The notes under the pieces are model-generated. The model was given only the letters and a program-made list of their open reading frames with translations, was not told the DNA's origin and did not search any database. Positions 8,464-16,790 of a stretch of DNA of 45,479 nucleotides are shown here, in pieces. Position numbers and translations under genes: made by a program. Source of the DNA: Verrucomicrobiales bacterium (GTDB lineage: Bacteria; Verrucomicrobiota; Verrucomicrobiia; Limisphaerales; UBA9464). How positions within the stretch are numbered: position 1 is the stretch's first letter; every line of letters starts with the position of its first letter. Where the stretch lies: NCBI GenBank assembly GCA_005805505.1, contig SYMJ01000147.1, forward strand, positions 1 through 45,479, given 5' to 3'.

Positions 8464-9333
8464 TTATTGGTTAATCGGGCGGGTGGTTCGTTCCTGCAAC
8501 CACTCGACATCTGGGTTGCGCGGGGTGGGGATGTCTGCGGCTGTGGCTGCAGCCTGGACCTTCAGAGGCGGCATGGACCTGCCATCTATCCACCGCTTGA
8601 TCTCGGAGTGACCATCGGCGAAGGAAAAACCGCAGGCCTTGCTGTGGTAGTAGCCCGGTAGGTCCATGGTGAAGCCGTACAGAGCCGGGTTTCGAGGTTG
8701 GTAGCCGGTCATGCGGGTCATGAAATTACCCCAGTTGATGGTGTCCTCACGTTGGTCGAGGAACACCCAGGTCATTGAGGGGCCGGGTGTCCCTCGCCCC
8801 CCGGCGATGTCCCCGAAACGCAGGAAAAGACTGTAATTCTGATTCTCTGTGGTGGTTTTTCCGGCAAAGCCGCCGAGGAAGAAGTTCATCGACATCGACC
8901 GGACTCGGGGCTTTCGCTCACCGTTGACGGTGACAAACGAACGGTCGGACGGACATTTGTAGACACTAGCGCTTTGATTGTACTTCCAGAGGGGGCGTAG
9001 GGTGATGTCGGCGGTGGGGTCCCAGTTTTTGCGGTCCGCCGAAAAATTCATTTCGGTGCGGGTCCAGGCGTAATTGTTGTTCGGGTCGTTGGCCTGGGCA
9101 TTGTGGCTGGCGTAGACAATGAAGTCCTGATTGTCCTCTGCGTACATCCGCCAGGCCAACGTGAGTTGGCGGTGGTTATTCATGCAGTAGATGCCTTGTC
9201 CCTTCTGTTTGGCGCGTGCCAAAGCTGGAAGTAGCATCCCCGCCAGAATTGCAATAATGGCGATGACAACGAGGAGTTCGATGAGGGTGAAGCCCGAAGG
9301 GCGATGCCTACCGTGATGGGTATGGAACCTCAT
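8464..9333 (-). CDS. type II secretion-type pseudopilin (H-X9-DG family)
   Basis: A 289-residue prepilin-like protein. The N-terminus has a short basic leader ending in G, then [31 protein letters not shown]: a prepilin peptidase site (G|F), Glu at +5 and the hydrophobic alpha-1 helix. The C-terminal half contains [19 protein letters not shown], the H-X9-DG signature typical of the many DUF1559-like pseudopilins of Planctomycetes and Verrucomicrobiota. The exact role of this family is not established. It is probably assembled or secreted by a type II or type IV pilus-like machine. It lies 37 bp upstream of the giant LamG protein, which suggests a shared transcript. A closely similar N-terminus recurs in the gene at 36516-37301. 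Confidence 0.88.
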   Translation of the reverse strand: MRFHTHHGRHRPSGFTLIELLVVIAIIAILAGMLLPALARAKQKGQGIYCMNNHRQLTLAWRMYAEDNQDFIVYASHNAQANDPNNNYAWTRTEMNFSADRKNWDPTADITLRPLWKYNQSASVYKCPSDRSFVTVNGERKPRVRSMSMNFFLGGFAGKTTTENQNYSLFLRFGDIAGGRGTPGPSMTWVFLDQREDTINWGNFMTRMTGYQPRNPALYGFTMDLPGYYHSKACGFSFADGHSEIKRWIDGRSMPPLKVQAAATAADIPTPRNPDVEWLQERTTRPINQ

Positions 9334-9357
9334 GGGCGTTTGGGTTTTGAACGGCTG

Positions 9358-9373
9358 AGCCTCTGCCGAGGCT
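9358..9373 (-). other. small hairpin upstream of pseudopilin
   Basis: A 6-bp stem (AGCCTC/GAGGCT) with a 4-nt loop lies 25-40 bp before the pseudopilin start, within a 173-bp AT-richer gap that probably contains its promoter. It may lie in the 5' untranslated region. No T-run follows, so it is not a terminator. Confidence 0.3.
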
Positions 9374-9506
9374 TACTGCTCCTGACACACTAAAGATTCC
9401 TAAAGCTCAAAAAACGCAACTCAAAGGTTACGAAATTGTAATAATTTACCGAAACTCTGGGTGCCTAGGACCAAACCTCCCCAGCCGACGCGGGAAGAAC
9501 CCTGCT

Positions 9507-10142
9507 TCAGCGGAAGAGTTGTCGAAAGACCTCAGGGACCTTGCTAGCGAAGAAGAGGAAGCCTAGGAGGAGGATGAGCGAGAGGGCGAAGAGCCCAAAT
9601 GCCACAACCCGAAACGCTTTGACCCGCTGCTGAAAGCTTTGTGATTCCTGTTCGCGTTGGGTCTTCCAGAGTGCGAACTCCCGCTGGACCAGCACATCGG
9701 CCTGCGCTGCGTCTGGGCTTTGGTGCATCCACCATCCAGCCTCCCGTTGGACAAACGACGGCAACTCTGAGGGAAGCTGGGGTACAGGGATCAATTGGTA
9801 GCCGCTGACCCGCCAGTACTCGGCGTCTTCCTGAGTCCAGATGCGCGAGATTCCTTGGTTGCGTGTGAGGATCCGCAAACGTTTCCACACGGCCGCCCGA
9901 CAGGCGTCGGGTTCGACGAACTGGGGGGCAGACAAGGCCTCGCTATGCAGCAGCGCTTGATCACCTTCCACCAAGAGCCCGATGGCGTGAAGGATTTGTC
10001 CGTCCGGATCGGTCACTACATGAAACTCGCTCAAGAACTCCGCTAGCTCGGTGGCGGGAAGACCGGATTGCGACCACAAAAACTCCAAGGCTCCAAGATC
10101 GTCGGCCGTGGCGCGACGGGATTCCAGGAATGGGGACTCCAT
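9507..10142 (-). CDS. GNAT-like domain protein with C-terminal membrane anchor
   Basis: A 211-residue protein. Residues ~5-120 have the layout of an N-acetyltransferase fold: SRRATADDLGALEFLW at the start, two hydrophobic strands (LHAIGLLV; ALLHSEALS), a helix around AAVWKRLRILTRNQGI, and YWRVSGYQLIP where GNAT enzymes have YxxxGF. The acetyl-CoA loop (Q/R-x-x-G-x-G/A) is not visible, so activity is doubtful. Residues ~150-178 are charged and helical, probably coiled coil. Residues 177-200 are a strong membrane helix followed by a short basic tail. It lies 51 bp after ftsZ on the same strand and may be the last gene of the division operon. The fold call is by pattern only. Confidence 0.6.
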   Translation of the reverse strand: MESPFLESRRATADDLGALEFLWSQSGLPATELAEFLSEFHVVTDPDGQILHAIGLLVEGDQALLHSEALSAPQFVEPDACRAAVWKRLRILTRNQGISRIWTQEDAEYWRVSGYQLIPVPQLPSELPSFVQREAGWWMHQSPDAAQADVLVQREFALWKTQREQESQSFQQRVKAFRVVAFGLFALSLILLLGFLFFASKVPEVFRQLFR

Positions 10143-10193
10143 GACAAGTAGTCTACCTTAAGAAATCGCGTCTTCAATGACCGTCGGCCTGCG

Positions 10194-11498
10194 TCAATTG
10201 AGAACGATGCCTAGGCGGAGGTAGGTTGGAACATCGAGGTCTACGCCTTTGTGCCGGTTTCGCTCGGTGTTGTCGAAGCGGCCGCGCTGGGCGATGTCAA
10301 AGTTCATGATCATCTGGGAGTCGGGCCGACGGCGGGAGGGTTTGTTGCGCTGACCACTGAGGATCCGCTGGCGCTGCTCGATGTTTAGTTCTGGGGGCGG
10401 TGGGATGAATCGGGAGTCGGTAGTGGCACGGGTCTCGGGTTCCCGGTTGAAATCTTCACCATTGAAGACGATGGGTGCGCCGCGATGCATCCCTGGTTCG
10501 TTGCCCGTTGAGGTCGGCGCGGCGTCGTTCCGGGCAAAGCCCGATCCGACCAGTGGATTGGGGGCCGAGGCGGCGGGGCGTGTGGTGATGGCTGTGACAT
10601 GGATGTGCCCGGTAAGGGCTGGATCTATCGAGGCGCCCACGATGAGTTCAGCAGTGGGACAACGTCCTTGCAGGGCTTCGATCAATCGTTCCACCTCGCC
10701 GATCTGAAGGTCGTCGCCTCCCGCGACACTGACCAAGATCTCCTTGGCCGAGGTCAGGGCCGACCCGGTATCGAGGAATGGGTGTGTGAGCAATTGCTCG
10801 GCGGCGGCATGGGCCCGGTTCTCTCCGGTTGCTTGTACGGCCGCGAAGGCGCTCTCGGCGTGGCGACCTCGCAGCAGTCGCTCGATGTGGGCGAAGTCTA
10901 ACGGGATGAGGCCCGGTGCGTTGAGAAGTCGCCACAAGCCCTGAAGGGTCTGGGCCAGTAGTTCATTGGCGAACTGGTACAGCTCGTGAGGGTGGGTGCG
11001 GTCATCGTGCATTCGCCGGACCCGCTGGTTTGAGATAGCCAAGACCGCGTCGGCGGAGACGCGCAGACGATCGAGGGCTTCCTGGGCGTACAGAAGCCGT
11101 CGCCGTTCGAAGTCGAAGGGGGTCGTGGCTATTACCAGAACCAGTGCCCCGGATTCGCGCGCCGCCCTTGCAATGACTGGAGCGGCCCCGGAACCGGTCC
11201 CGCCGCCAAGTCCGGTGATGACGAAGACCAGTCGGGCCCCTTGAGTGAACTCATGGATGGAGGACAGGTCGCTCTCAGCACTCAGTCGCCCGATCTCCGG
11301 ATCGCCGCCGGCACCGAGGCCGTGGCTTACTGAAAGACCGAGCGTGATTTTTCGGTCGATCAAAGAGAGTCGCAGAGATTCTGGGCTGGTGTCCGCGTGG
11401 GCACATTCAAGAGAGCTTCCGGAACGGGCCTGCAGGCCGCTCAGGATCTGGGCGCCCGCGTGTCCGACAGCGATGAAGCGAATCGAGGCATCGTTCAT
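10194..11498 (-). CDS. ftsZ: cell division protein FtsZ, divergent
   Basis: A 434-residue tubulin-like GTPase that forms the division ring. The start MNDASIRFIAVG at 11498 lies 19 bp after the ftsA stop and aligns with the family start; the open frame upstream only overlaps ftsA. The T4 loop GGGTGSG is intact at residues 98-104, and PFDFERRR and ISN (N157) match the nucleotide-contact region. Two signatures are altered. The T1 loop reads GHAGAQ (12-17) in place of GGGGGN. The T7 loop reads IPLDFAHI (198-205), so the positions equal to E. coli N207 and D212 are Pro and His. After a ~100-residue linker the C-terminal peptide DLDVPTYLR (420-428) matches the FtsA-binding DIPxFLR motif well. It therefore probably still works with FtsA but may have changed GTP turnover. 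Confidence 0.93.
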   Translation of the reverse strand: MNDASIRFIAVGHAGAQILSGLQARSGSSLECAHADTSPESLRLSLIDRKITLGLSVSHGLGAGGDPEIGRLSAESDLSSIHEFTQGARLVFVITGLGGGTGSGAAPVIARAARESGALVLVIATTPFDFERRRLLYAQEALDRLRVSADAVLAISNQRVRRMHDDRTHPHELYQFANELLAQTLQGLWRLLNAPGLIPLDFAHIERLLRGRHAESAFAAVQATGENRAHAAAEQLLTHPFLDTGSALTSAKEILVSVAGGDDLQIGEVERLIEALQGRCPTAELIVGASIDPALTGHIHVTAITTRPAASAPNPLVGSGFARNDAAPTSTGNEPGMHRGAPIVFNGEDFNREPETRATTDSRFIPPPPELNIEQRQRILSGQRNKPSRRRPDSQMIMNFDIAQRGRFDNTERNRHKGVDLDVPTYLRLGIVLN

Positions 11499-11517
11499 GG
11501 AGGTGTGTGGCGAAGGG

Positions 11518-12726
11518 TTAGCGGAGGAAGGGCAGGACATCGCGGAGATTGAAGGGGCGGCGTGGACGGTTGCGCTGGCGCATGCCGCCATACCGAGCGA
11601 TGCCGATGGCTGTTGCGAATTCCGGATGGGACAGCGTGGCAGAATTGCCGGTGATGTTGCGAGAGGTGCCCCGTGTGATAGGGAGTCGGAAAATGCGTTG
11701 AGCCAACGTGTCGATGCCGGGGATGTGGGAGCATCCACCGGACAGGAAGACTCCGGCCCGAGCTTCGTCGAGCAGGCAATTCTCGGCGCAACGTTCGGCG
11801 ATGAGCTCGAAGAGTTCCTGCAGCCGAATAGACATAATGCGGTGGAGGTGTTCGAGGCTAACCTGCCGATGGGACAGGCCTAGGTCGTTTTCACTCAGCG
11901 GAACCATCTGTCCCTGGCTGCCGGAGGCGACCACAGCACTGCCGTGTCGGATCTTGAGGCTCTCGGCCAAAGCGATATTGATCTTCAAGCCCAGAGCGAT
12001 GTCGTTGCTGAGGTGGTCACCACCGAGGGCAAAGACCCCGGAGTGGCGGATTGCCTGGCCTTGCTGAAAGACGAATTCGGTGGCGCCGCCCCCGATGTCG
12101 ATGACCAAGGCTCCGTTTTCTTTGTCTTCAGGGGTCAAGACGGCTTGTGCATTGGCCAAGCCGTTAAAGACCGGTTGGTTCACCTCGATCGAAAGTGATT
12201 GAACCAGCCGCATTGAGTTCTGGATCCGCAGGGAATTGCCGTAAATGACATGAACATGCGCTTCCACCTTGCGACCCAACATGCCAGACGGGTTGTCGGA
12301 GACCTCGACCCCATCGACGCAGATGCGCTGGCGGATCGTGTGCAGGATGGTGTGCTCAGCAGGCAGGGTAATGGCCTTGGCGTTGTTGGCGGCATCGGCC
12401 ACATCTTGCGGGGTGACCAGGCGGTCGTCCGACGCCACTGGATGCATTCCAGTGTTGTTGAAACCCTCAATATGGCGGCCGGAGACCCCCAGGAACAAAT
12501 TGCGGACCGTCACCTGGGCCTGCTCCTCGGCATTGCCCAATGCTGATCGGACATCCTCCTGCGCCTTGGCTAGGTCGACGATTTCTCCCTTGCGGACCCC
12601 GTGCGATTTAGCCTGCCCGATTCCGAGCAGCGTGAACTCGCCGCGCTCGTTGTCCTCGCCGATGGCGGCGCAGATCTTCGAGGTTCCGATTTCGAGGCCA
12701 ACTAGGATTGGGGAGTCCTTAAACAT
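11518..12726 (-). CDS. ftsA: cell division protein FtsA
   Basis: A 402-residue actin-fold protein that ties FtsZ filaments to the membrane. Typical blocks are VGLEIGTSKICAAIGE (phosphate 1), the 1C subdomain with KGEIVDLAKA and NLFLGVSG, VIDIGGGATEFVF (phosphate 2), GGDHLSNDIA, and AGVFLSGGCSHIPGI (adenosine motif). The C-terminus, after a linker RQRNRPRRP, ends in FNLRDVLPFLR, which fits the short amphipathic membrane-targeting helix. It overlaps the end of ftsQ by 8 nt and precedes ftsZ by 19 bp, the usual ftsQ-ftsA-ftsZ order. Confidence 0.96.
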   Translation of the reverse strand: MFKDSPILVGLEIGTSKICAAIGEDNERGEFTLLGIGQAKSHGVRKGEIVDLAKAQEDVRSALGNAEEQAQVTVRNLFLGVSGRHIEGFNNTGMHPVASDDRLVTPQDVADAANNAKAITLPAEHTILHTIRQRICVDGVEVSDNPSGMLGRKVEAHVHVIYGNSLRIQNSMRLVQSLSIEVNQPVFNGLANAQAVLTPEDKENGALVIDIGGGATEFVFQQGQAIRHSGVFALGGDHLSNDIALGLKINIALAESLKIRHGSAVVASGSQGQMVPLSENDLGLSHRQVSLEHLHRIMSIRLQELFELIAERCAENCLLDEARAGVFLSGGCSHIPGIDTLAQRIFRLPITRGTSRNITGNSATLSHPEFATAIGIARYGGMRQRNRPRRPFNLRDVLPFLR

Positions 12727-13672
12727 GGGATCGTCGGGGGATGCGTTTGGGTTTGAGACGGCTGCCCCGTTCGGGGGCTTCAGACGGAGTGGGCACCGAT
12801 GGGGGTGCGTTCCAACGGATAGGGGAGTTCTGGGAGACGCTCAGGTCCAGACTCTGAATTATTCGCGATTCTTTCAGTTCCTTGAGCTGACGCAAGATGT
12901 CGCCCCAGCGCTGCAGTTGGCTGCCGTAGTCGCGGGCCGCGAAGGTGATCTCCGCCGAGGTATCGGTGGTTACCATCAGGACACCGGGCTCGGCGATGGA
13001 GATTGTTCGGATGTCGGGCAGTGATCCGGGTTCAGCCGATTCGTAGGTCTTGACGAATTCGAGCGCCCGAAGCGTGTCGGCCTGGGCGGTGGGCCGCTGG
13101 GCATGATAGCCGATGAGCACCGGAAGTGCTGACTCAGCTGCCACAGCCTCGGTCGGAGCGCTGGAGGGATCCAGGGGCAGTAGCAGATGGCCCGATTCGT
13201 CGAGAAGGTATCGGGCTTGGAGCCCGTTCTTCGACAAGGGCTCGACGGCGACCAGCGGGAGCCGCTCCCGGATGCGGATGAGTAGGCTACCGGGGAATTC
13301 AGCGATGATGCGGGCCGAGGCGATGCGGGGGTGGTTCTGCAGGCGATCCCGCAGCTGGGGAAGATCTACTGAGAGAATATTTCTGCCCAGCGGAACGCCA
13401 GCAAGGCGGCGCACCTCCTCGGGTGAGAGCACCCCGTCGACCTCGACAATGACTTCTCGAATGGCCAGTGCCGGGATGCGATTGATCCAATTTTCGCGAA
13501 GCCACCATCCGCCTACCGCCACCGAGGCCATGAGAGTGAGGAGCACCGAGGTTCGAATAATCCAGCGCCGCAATCCGGGGTGAGCGTCATCGGATGTGTC
13601 GGCCGACAGCTTCGCCTGGAGAACGGTGCCTCCTTTGGGGCGTCTGCGGTTTTCGTGAGATCGGCCGAACAT
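12719..13672 (-). CDS. ftsQ: cell division protein FtsQ
   Basis: A 317-residue bitopic membrane protein of the divisome. There is a basic cytoplasmic N-terminus (~1-37), one membrane helix near residues 38-58 (TSVLLTLMASVAVGGWWL), then a POTRA domain (ALAIREVIVEVDGVLSPEEVRRLAG, with NILSVDLPQLRDRL and ARIIAEFPGSLLIRIRER) and the FtsQ beta domain. The C-terminus is Pro/Arg-rich. FtsQ normally recruits FtsB/FtsL. It lies 3 bp after ddl and overlaps ftsA by 8 nt, so it is translated from the dcw transcript. Confidence 0.93.
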   Translation of the reverse strand: MFGRSHENRRRPKGGTVLQAKLSADTSDDAHPGLRRWIIRTSVLLTLMASVAVGGWWLRENWINRIPALAIREVIVEVDGVLSPEEVRRLAGVPLGRNILSVDLPQLRDRLQNHPRIASARIIAEFPGSLLIRIRERLPLVAVEPLSKNGLQARYLLDESGHLLLPLDPSSAPTEAVAAESALPVLIGYHAQRPTAQADTLRALEFVKTYESAEPGSLPDIRTISIAEPGVLMVTTDTSAEITFAARDYGSQLQRWGDILRQLKELKESRIIQSLDLSVSQNSPIRWNAPPSVPTPSEAPERGSRLKPKRIPRRSHV

Positions 13673-13675
13673 GGG

Positions 13676-14590
13676 TTATCTGGAGTTCGCCTGTCTGCGG
13701 AGGGCGAGTCGCACCATGCGGTCGCAAAGTTGCGGGAATGAGATACCAGCGGCTGCGGCAGCCTTGGGGAGCAGACTGGTTTCGGTCATGCCTGGTAGCG
13801 TGTTGACCTCGAGGACCACCGGCGATCCGTCTGGGCGTACCATCACATCGACCCGGGCATAGTCTCGGCCACCGATGGCGTGGAATGCAGACAGTGCCGA
13901 TTGCTGAATCTGGTGGGTGACGGCCGGTTCGAGATCGGCAGGACAGAAATAGTCCGTCCGTCCGGCGGTGTACTTGTTGTTGTAGTCGTACGAGCCCGAC
14001 TTGGGGCGGACTTCTACAACGGGGAGCGCTAATCCCTCGAGAATGCCCACGGTGGTCTCTCGTCCGATGATTCGTTCTTCCATCAGGACTTCACCGCCAT
14101 GACCCAGTGCCTCAGCGAGCGCGCGGGGAAAGTCTTCGATGCGGTCGACAAACTGGAGCCCCACACTCGATCCCTGGCGGGTGGGTTTCAGGACGACCGG
14201 CGTTTGCCAGCCCTCTGGCCACCGGGCCGAGGCATCGATGAACCGCTCGAATCGGGCCGTAGCAACACCGGCCTTTAGGCAGCGACGTTTGGTAAGAATC
14301 TTGTCGAAGGCGTAGAGCGAGGCCGACACGCCGCAACCGGTGTAGGGCAGTCCCAGCTCTTCGAGTTCCGACTGGACGGTGCCGTCTTCGCCGTAGGTGC
14401 CGTGCAACGCCAAGAAGACCACCTGAGTACCCGCGGGGATTTGTAAGTCACCCGGAATGGGATCCAATTCGTCCACGTGGTATCCAAGGAACTTCAGTGC
14501 CGAGGCGACGGCGGCGCCAGAGCGGAGGGAGACCTCGCGTTCCGCCGAGGGACCTCCGCGCAAGACGGTGATGTGGAGGGAGGAGCTCAT
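13676..14590 (-). CDS. ddl: D-alanine--D-alanine ligase
   Basis: A 304-residue ATP-grasp enzyme joining two D-alanines for the UDP-MurNAc-pentapeptide. Family blocks are LRGGPSAEREVSLRSGAAVA at the N-terminus, LHGTYGEDGTVQSELE, GLPYTGCGVSASLYAFDK, VLKPTRQGSSVGL (ATP loop), DYARVDVMVR, and EVNTLPGMTETSLLP (Mg and substrate residues, Glu/Asn). The length is that of the short Ddl type. It overlaps the end of murB by 4 nt and is followed after 3 bp by ftsQ. Nothing suggests loss of activity. Confidence 0.96.
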   Translation of the reverse strand: MSSSLHITVLRGGPSAEREVSLRSGAAVASALKFLGYHVDELDPIPGDLQIPAGTQVVFLALHGTYGEDGTVQSELEELGLPYTGCGVSASLYAFDKILTKRRCLKAGVATARFERFIDASARWPEGWQTPVVLKPTRQGSSVGLQFVDRIEDFPRALAEALGHGGEVLMEERIIGRETTVGILEGLALPVVEVRPKSGSYDYNNKYTAGRTDYFCPADLEPAVTHQIQQSALSAFHAIGGRDYARVDVMVRPDGSPVVLEVNTLPGMTETSLLPKAAAAAGISFPQLCDRMVRLALRRQANSR

Positions 14591-15576
14591 GCGTCTTCGC
14601 CGACGATTTCCACTTCGGTCTCCAATTCAATGCCCCGAAGTTCACGGGCACGGGTGCGAACTTGTTCGATCAATTCAAGAATGTCTGAAGCCCGCGCCTG
14701 ACCCAGATTTACAAAGAAGTTGGCGTGGACGTCGCTGACCATGGCATCCCCGACGCGGGCGCCTTTGAGACCTAGTTCATCGAGCAGGCGTCCCGCAGGC
14801 AGGGTGGGTTGCGGGTTTTTGAAGGTGCAGCCGGCGCTGGGTTGATTGGGTTGGCTCGTCCAACGTTTGCTGGAGAACTGGCCCATCTTGGCGCGGATGA
14901 CTTCAGCGTCGTCGGGACGGCCGCGGAAAACTGCACCCAGCGCGATGTGGGTTCTCAGCAACGGACAAGCCCGATACTCCACGGGCACCTCTTGGGCGGG
15001 CAACGTCAGGATTTGTCCTGAGGGACTCATGCAGCGCAATTCTTCTAAGGTGTCGAAGGTCCAGGCTCCCATGGCACCGGCATTCATCCGCAGGGCGCCG
15101 CCCAGACAGCCGGGGATGCCCTCGAAAAATTCCACGCCACCGAGTCCGGCACGTCGGGCTTCGTGAGCGATGTTCTTGAGTCGGGCTCCAGCGCCGGCGG
15201 TGATCCGTTGGCCTTCCAGTTCGATGCGCGAGAAGTGGGGGTGGGACAGAGAAATGACAATTCCCCGGATGCCTCCGTCGCGGACCAACAGGTTGGAGCC
15301 ACGACCCAGGAGAAACAAAGGGATGCCGCGCAGATGGGCAATTTCCAGCGCGCTTGCTAGAGCGTTGTCGGAGCTGGGTTCGATAAATAAATCAGCCGGG
15401 CCACCCACCCGAAGGGTCGTGCGTCGGGCCAGTGGTTCGTCGCGCCGGACGATGGTTTCTGGCGGCAAGACGATTTGTAAGTCGCGGAAGGCGTTGGAAA
15501 TATCCTCGGCATGCGCGGCGGCCGCTTCAATGGTCGGACTGACCGGTTCCTGGCTGAGTCGGAGCGGTGTGTTCAT
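14587..15576 (-). CDS. murB: UDP-N-acetylenolpyruvoylglucosamine reductase
   Basis: A 329-residue FAD- and NADPH-dependent enzyme making UDP-MurNAc. It has a ~45-residue extra N-terminal region, then the FAD-binding blocks TTLRVGGPADLF, GRGSNLLVRDGGIRGIVI and EFFEGIPGCLGGALRMNAGAMGAW. YRACPLL and the short type II layout (no extra YRxSxFK loop region of the E. coli type) follow. The proton donor position is Cys250 in PSAGCTFKNP, where E. coli has Ser; this Ser/Cys exchange is known in type II MurB. The C-terminal Glu in LETEVEIVG is present. It overlaps murG and ddl by 4 nt each. murC, which often sits beside murB, is absent. Confidence 0.95.
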   Translation of the reverse strand: MNTPLRLSQEPVSPTIEAAAAHAEDISNAFRDLQIVLPPETIVRRDEPLARRTTLRVGGPADLFIEPSSDNALASALEIAHLRGIPLFLLGRGSNLLVRDGGIRGIVISLSHPHFSRIELEGQRITAGAGARLKNIAHEARRAGLGGVEFFEGIPGCLGGALRMNAGAMGAWTFDTLEELRCMSPSGQILTLPAQEVPVEYRACPLLRTHIALGAVFRGRPDDAEVIRAKMGQFSSKRWTSQPNQPSAGCTFKNPQPTLPAGRLLDELGLKGARVGDAMVSDVHANFFVNLGQARASDILELIEQVRTRARELRGIELETEVEIVGEDA

Positions 15577-16790
15577 GCGGCCTCCTTGAAGGGAATCCAG
15601 CGATGGGCCGAAGGCAGGGCGCGTGAGACGGTGGTCCTGCGGACGGCTTGGGTGAAGGGTTGGCGAAGGTGTTCGAGAATGCTCTGGGCAATGAGCGAGG
15701 CTGCCTCAGGGCGATCAATCTCGACCAAAGCCCGCTGCATGGAAGTCCGCAAAGCGGTGTTGCGGAGCAGGGTCAGGACCTCCGATTGGAGTCGCTCCGG
15801 ATCGGGGTTGGATTGGGAAAGTAATACGGCCGCACCACATCGGGCCAACGCGTCGGCATTGTGGAACTGGTGATTGTCTTGGGCTGTCGGCAGCGGGATC
15901 AGGATCGACGGAATTTGCAGGGCCGCCAACTCGGCCAGCGATGAAGCTCCAGCCCGACTAATCACAGCGTCGGCCGCGGCCAGGGCTAAGTGCATTTCCT
16001 GGAGGAACGGGCGAACCATCGATCGCCGACCCAGCGGGTGATGGGCCGCTGCGACGGTTGCCAGGTCCGGTGTCCCTGAGAGGTGGATGAATTGGAGGTC
16101 AGGAGCTGCGGTCGCCAATCCCGGCAGGGCGGCGCAAACCCACTGATTGAGGCCTCGGGCTCCCTGACTGCCGCCGGTGATGAGGAGTACCGGTTTGTCC
16201 GGGTCAAGATCTAGGCACACCTTGGCCGACCGAGAGTCGCGATGAGGACGCAACAGGGAAATGTTCTCGCGGACTGGAGTACCCGTGCAGGTCACGCGGG
16301 TGTGTCCCAGGCGGGCGACGGTCTCCTCGAAACCCGTGAACGCCTCGCGCGTCCAGGAGGCCATTAACCGGTTGGCCCGTCCGGGGATGGTATTGGATTC
16401 ATGAAGGAAGGTCGCTGCGCCCAATTGACGCCCTGCCAGCATCGGTGGCGCGGCCGTGAAGCCACCCATTCCTAGAATGGCGTCCGGCGGGCGCTGGAAA
16501 ATTGCACGGTTAAGGAATTGTCGTCGGGCAGATTGCCAAGCGCGGGCGAATCCCAGGAGGAAAGCTCCGTAGTTGCGGCCCTGAAGGCCCACCGCGGGCA
16601 GTGTCGCTACCTGGAGGCCGGTTAACCCCCGGACGGCCGCCTGATCGACCTCCTTAGGCGAAATCAGCAGCGTGACTTGGGCTCCGCGAGCCCCGAGTTC
16701 CCGGCCGACTGCCAGGCCTGGAAACAGGTGTCCACCGGTTCCTCCGCAGGCGATGGCGACGTGGGTGTTGGGGCCAGGGTTGGATCTCAT
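15573..16790 (-). CDS. murG: UDP-GlcNAc:lipid I N-acetylglucosaminyltransferase MurG
   Basis: A 405-residue GT-B glycosyltransferase that adds GlcNAc to lipid I on the inner membrane face, giving lipid II. ACGGTGGHLFPGLAVG (first G loop), the glycine block near GMGGFTAAPPML, FLHESNTIPGRANRL, VLLITGGSQGARGLN (second domain) and ISRAGASSLAELAAL with LIPLPTAQDNHQFHNA are all conserved. It is ~50 residues longer than E. coli MurG, mainly as a C-terminal tail. It overlaps ftsW upstream and murB downstream by 4 nt (ATGA type), so translation is tightly coupled. Confidence 0.96.
   Translation of the reverse strand: MRSNPGPNTHVAIACGGTGGHLFPGLAVGRELGARGAQVTLLISPKEVDQAAVRGLTGLQVATLPAVGLQGRNYGAFLLGFARAWQSARRQFLNRAIFQRPPDAILGMGGFTAAPPMLAGRQLGAATFLHESNTIPGRANRLMASWTREAFTGFEETVARLGHTRVTCTGTPVRENISLLRPHRDSRSAKVCLDLDPDKPVLLITGGSQGARGLNQWVCAALPGLATAAPDLQFIHLSGTPDLATVAAAHHPLGRRSMVRPFLQEMHLALAAADAVISRAGASSLAELAALQIPSILIPLPTAQDNHQFHNADALARCGAAVLLSQSNPDPERLQSEVLTLLRNTALRTSMQRALVEIDRPEAASLIAQSILEHLRQPFTQAVRRTTVSRALPSAHRWIPFKEAA

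Noticed and set aside
11499-11738. 80-codon N-terminal extension of ftsZ in the open frame
   Set aside because: It overlaps ftsA in another frame, is low-complexity Ser/Pro/Ala, and the family start fits MNDASIRF at 11498.
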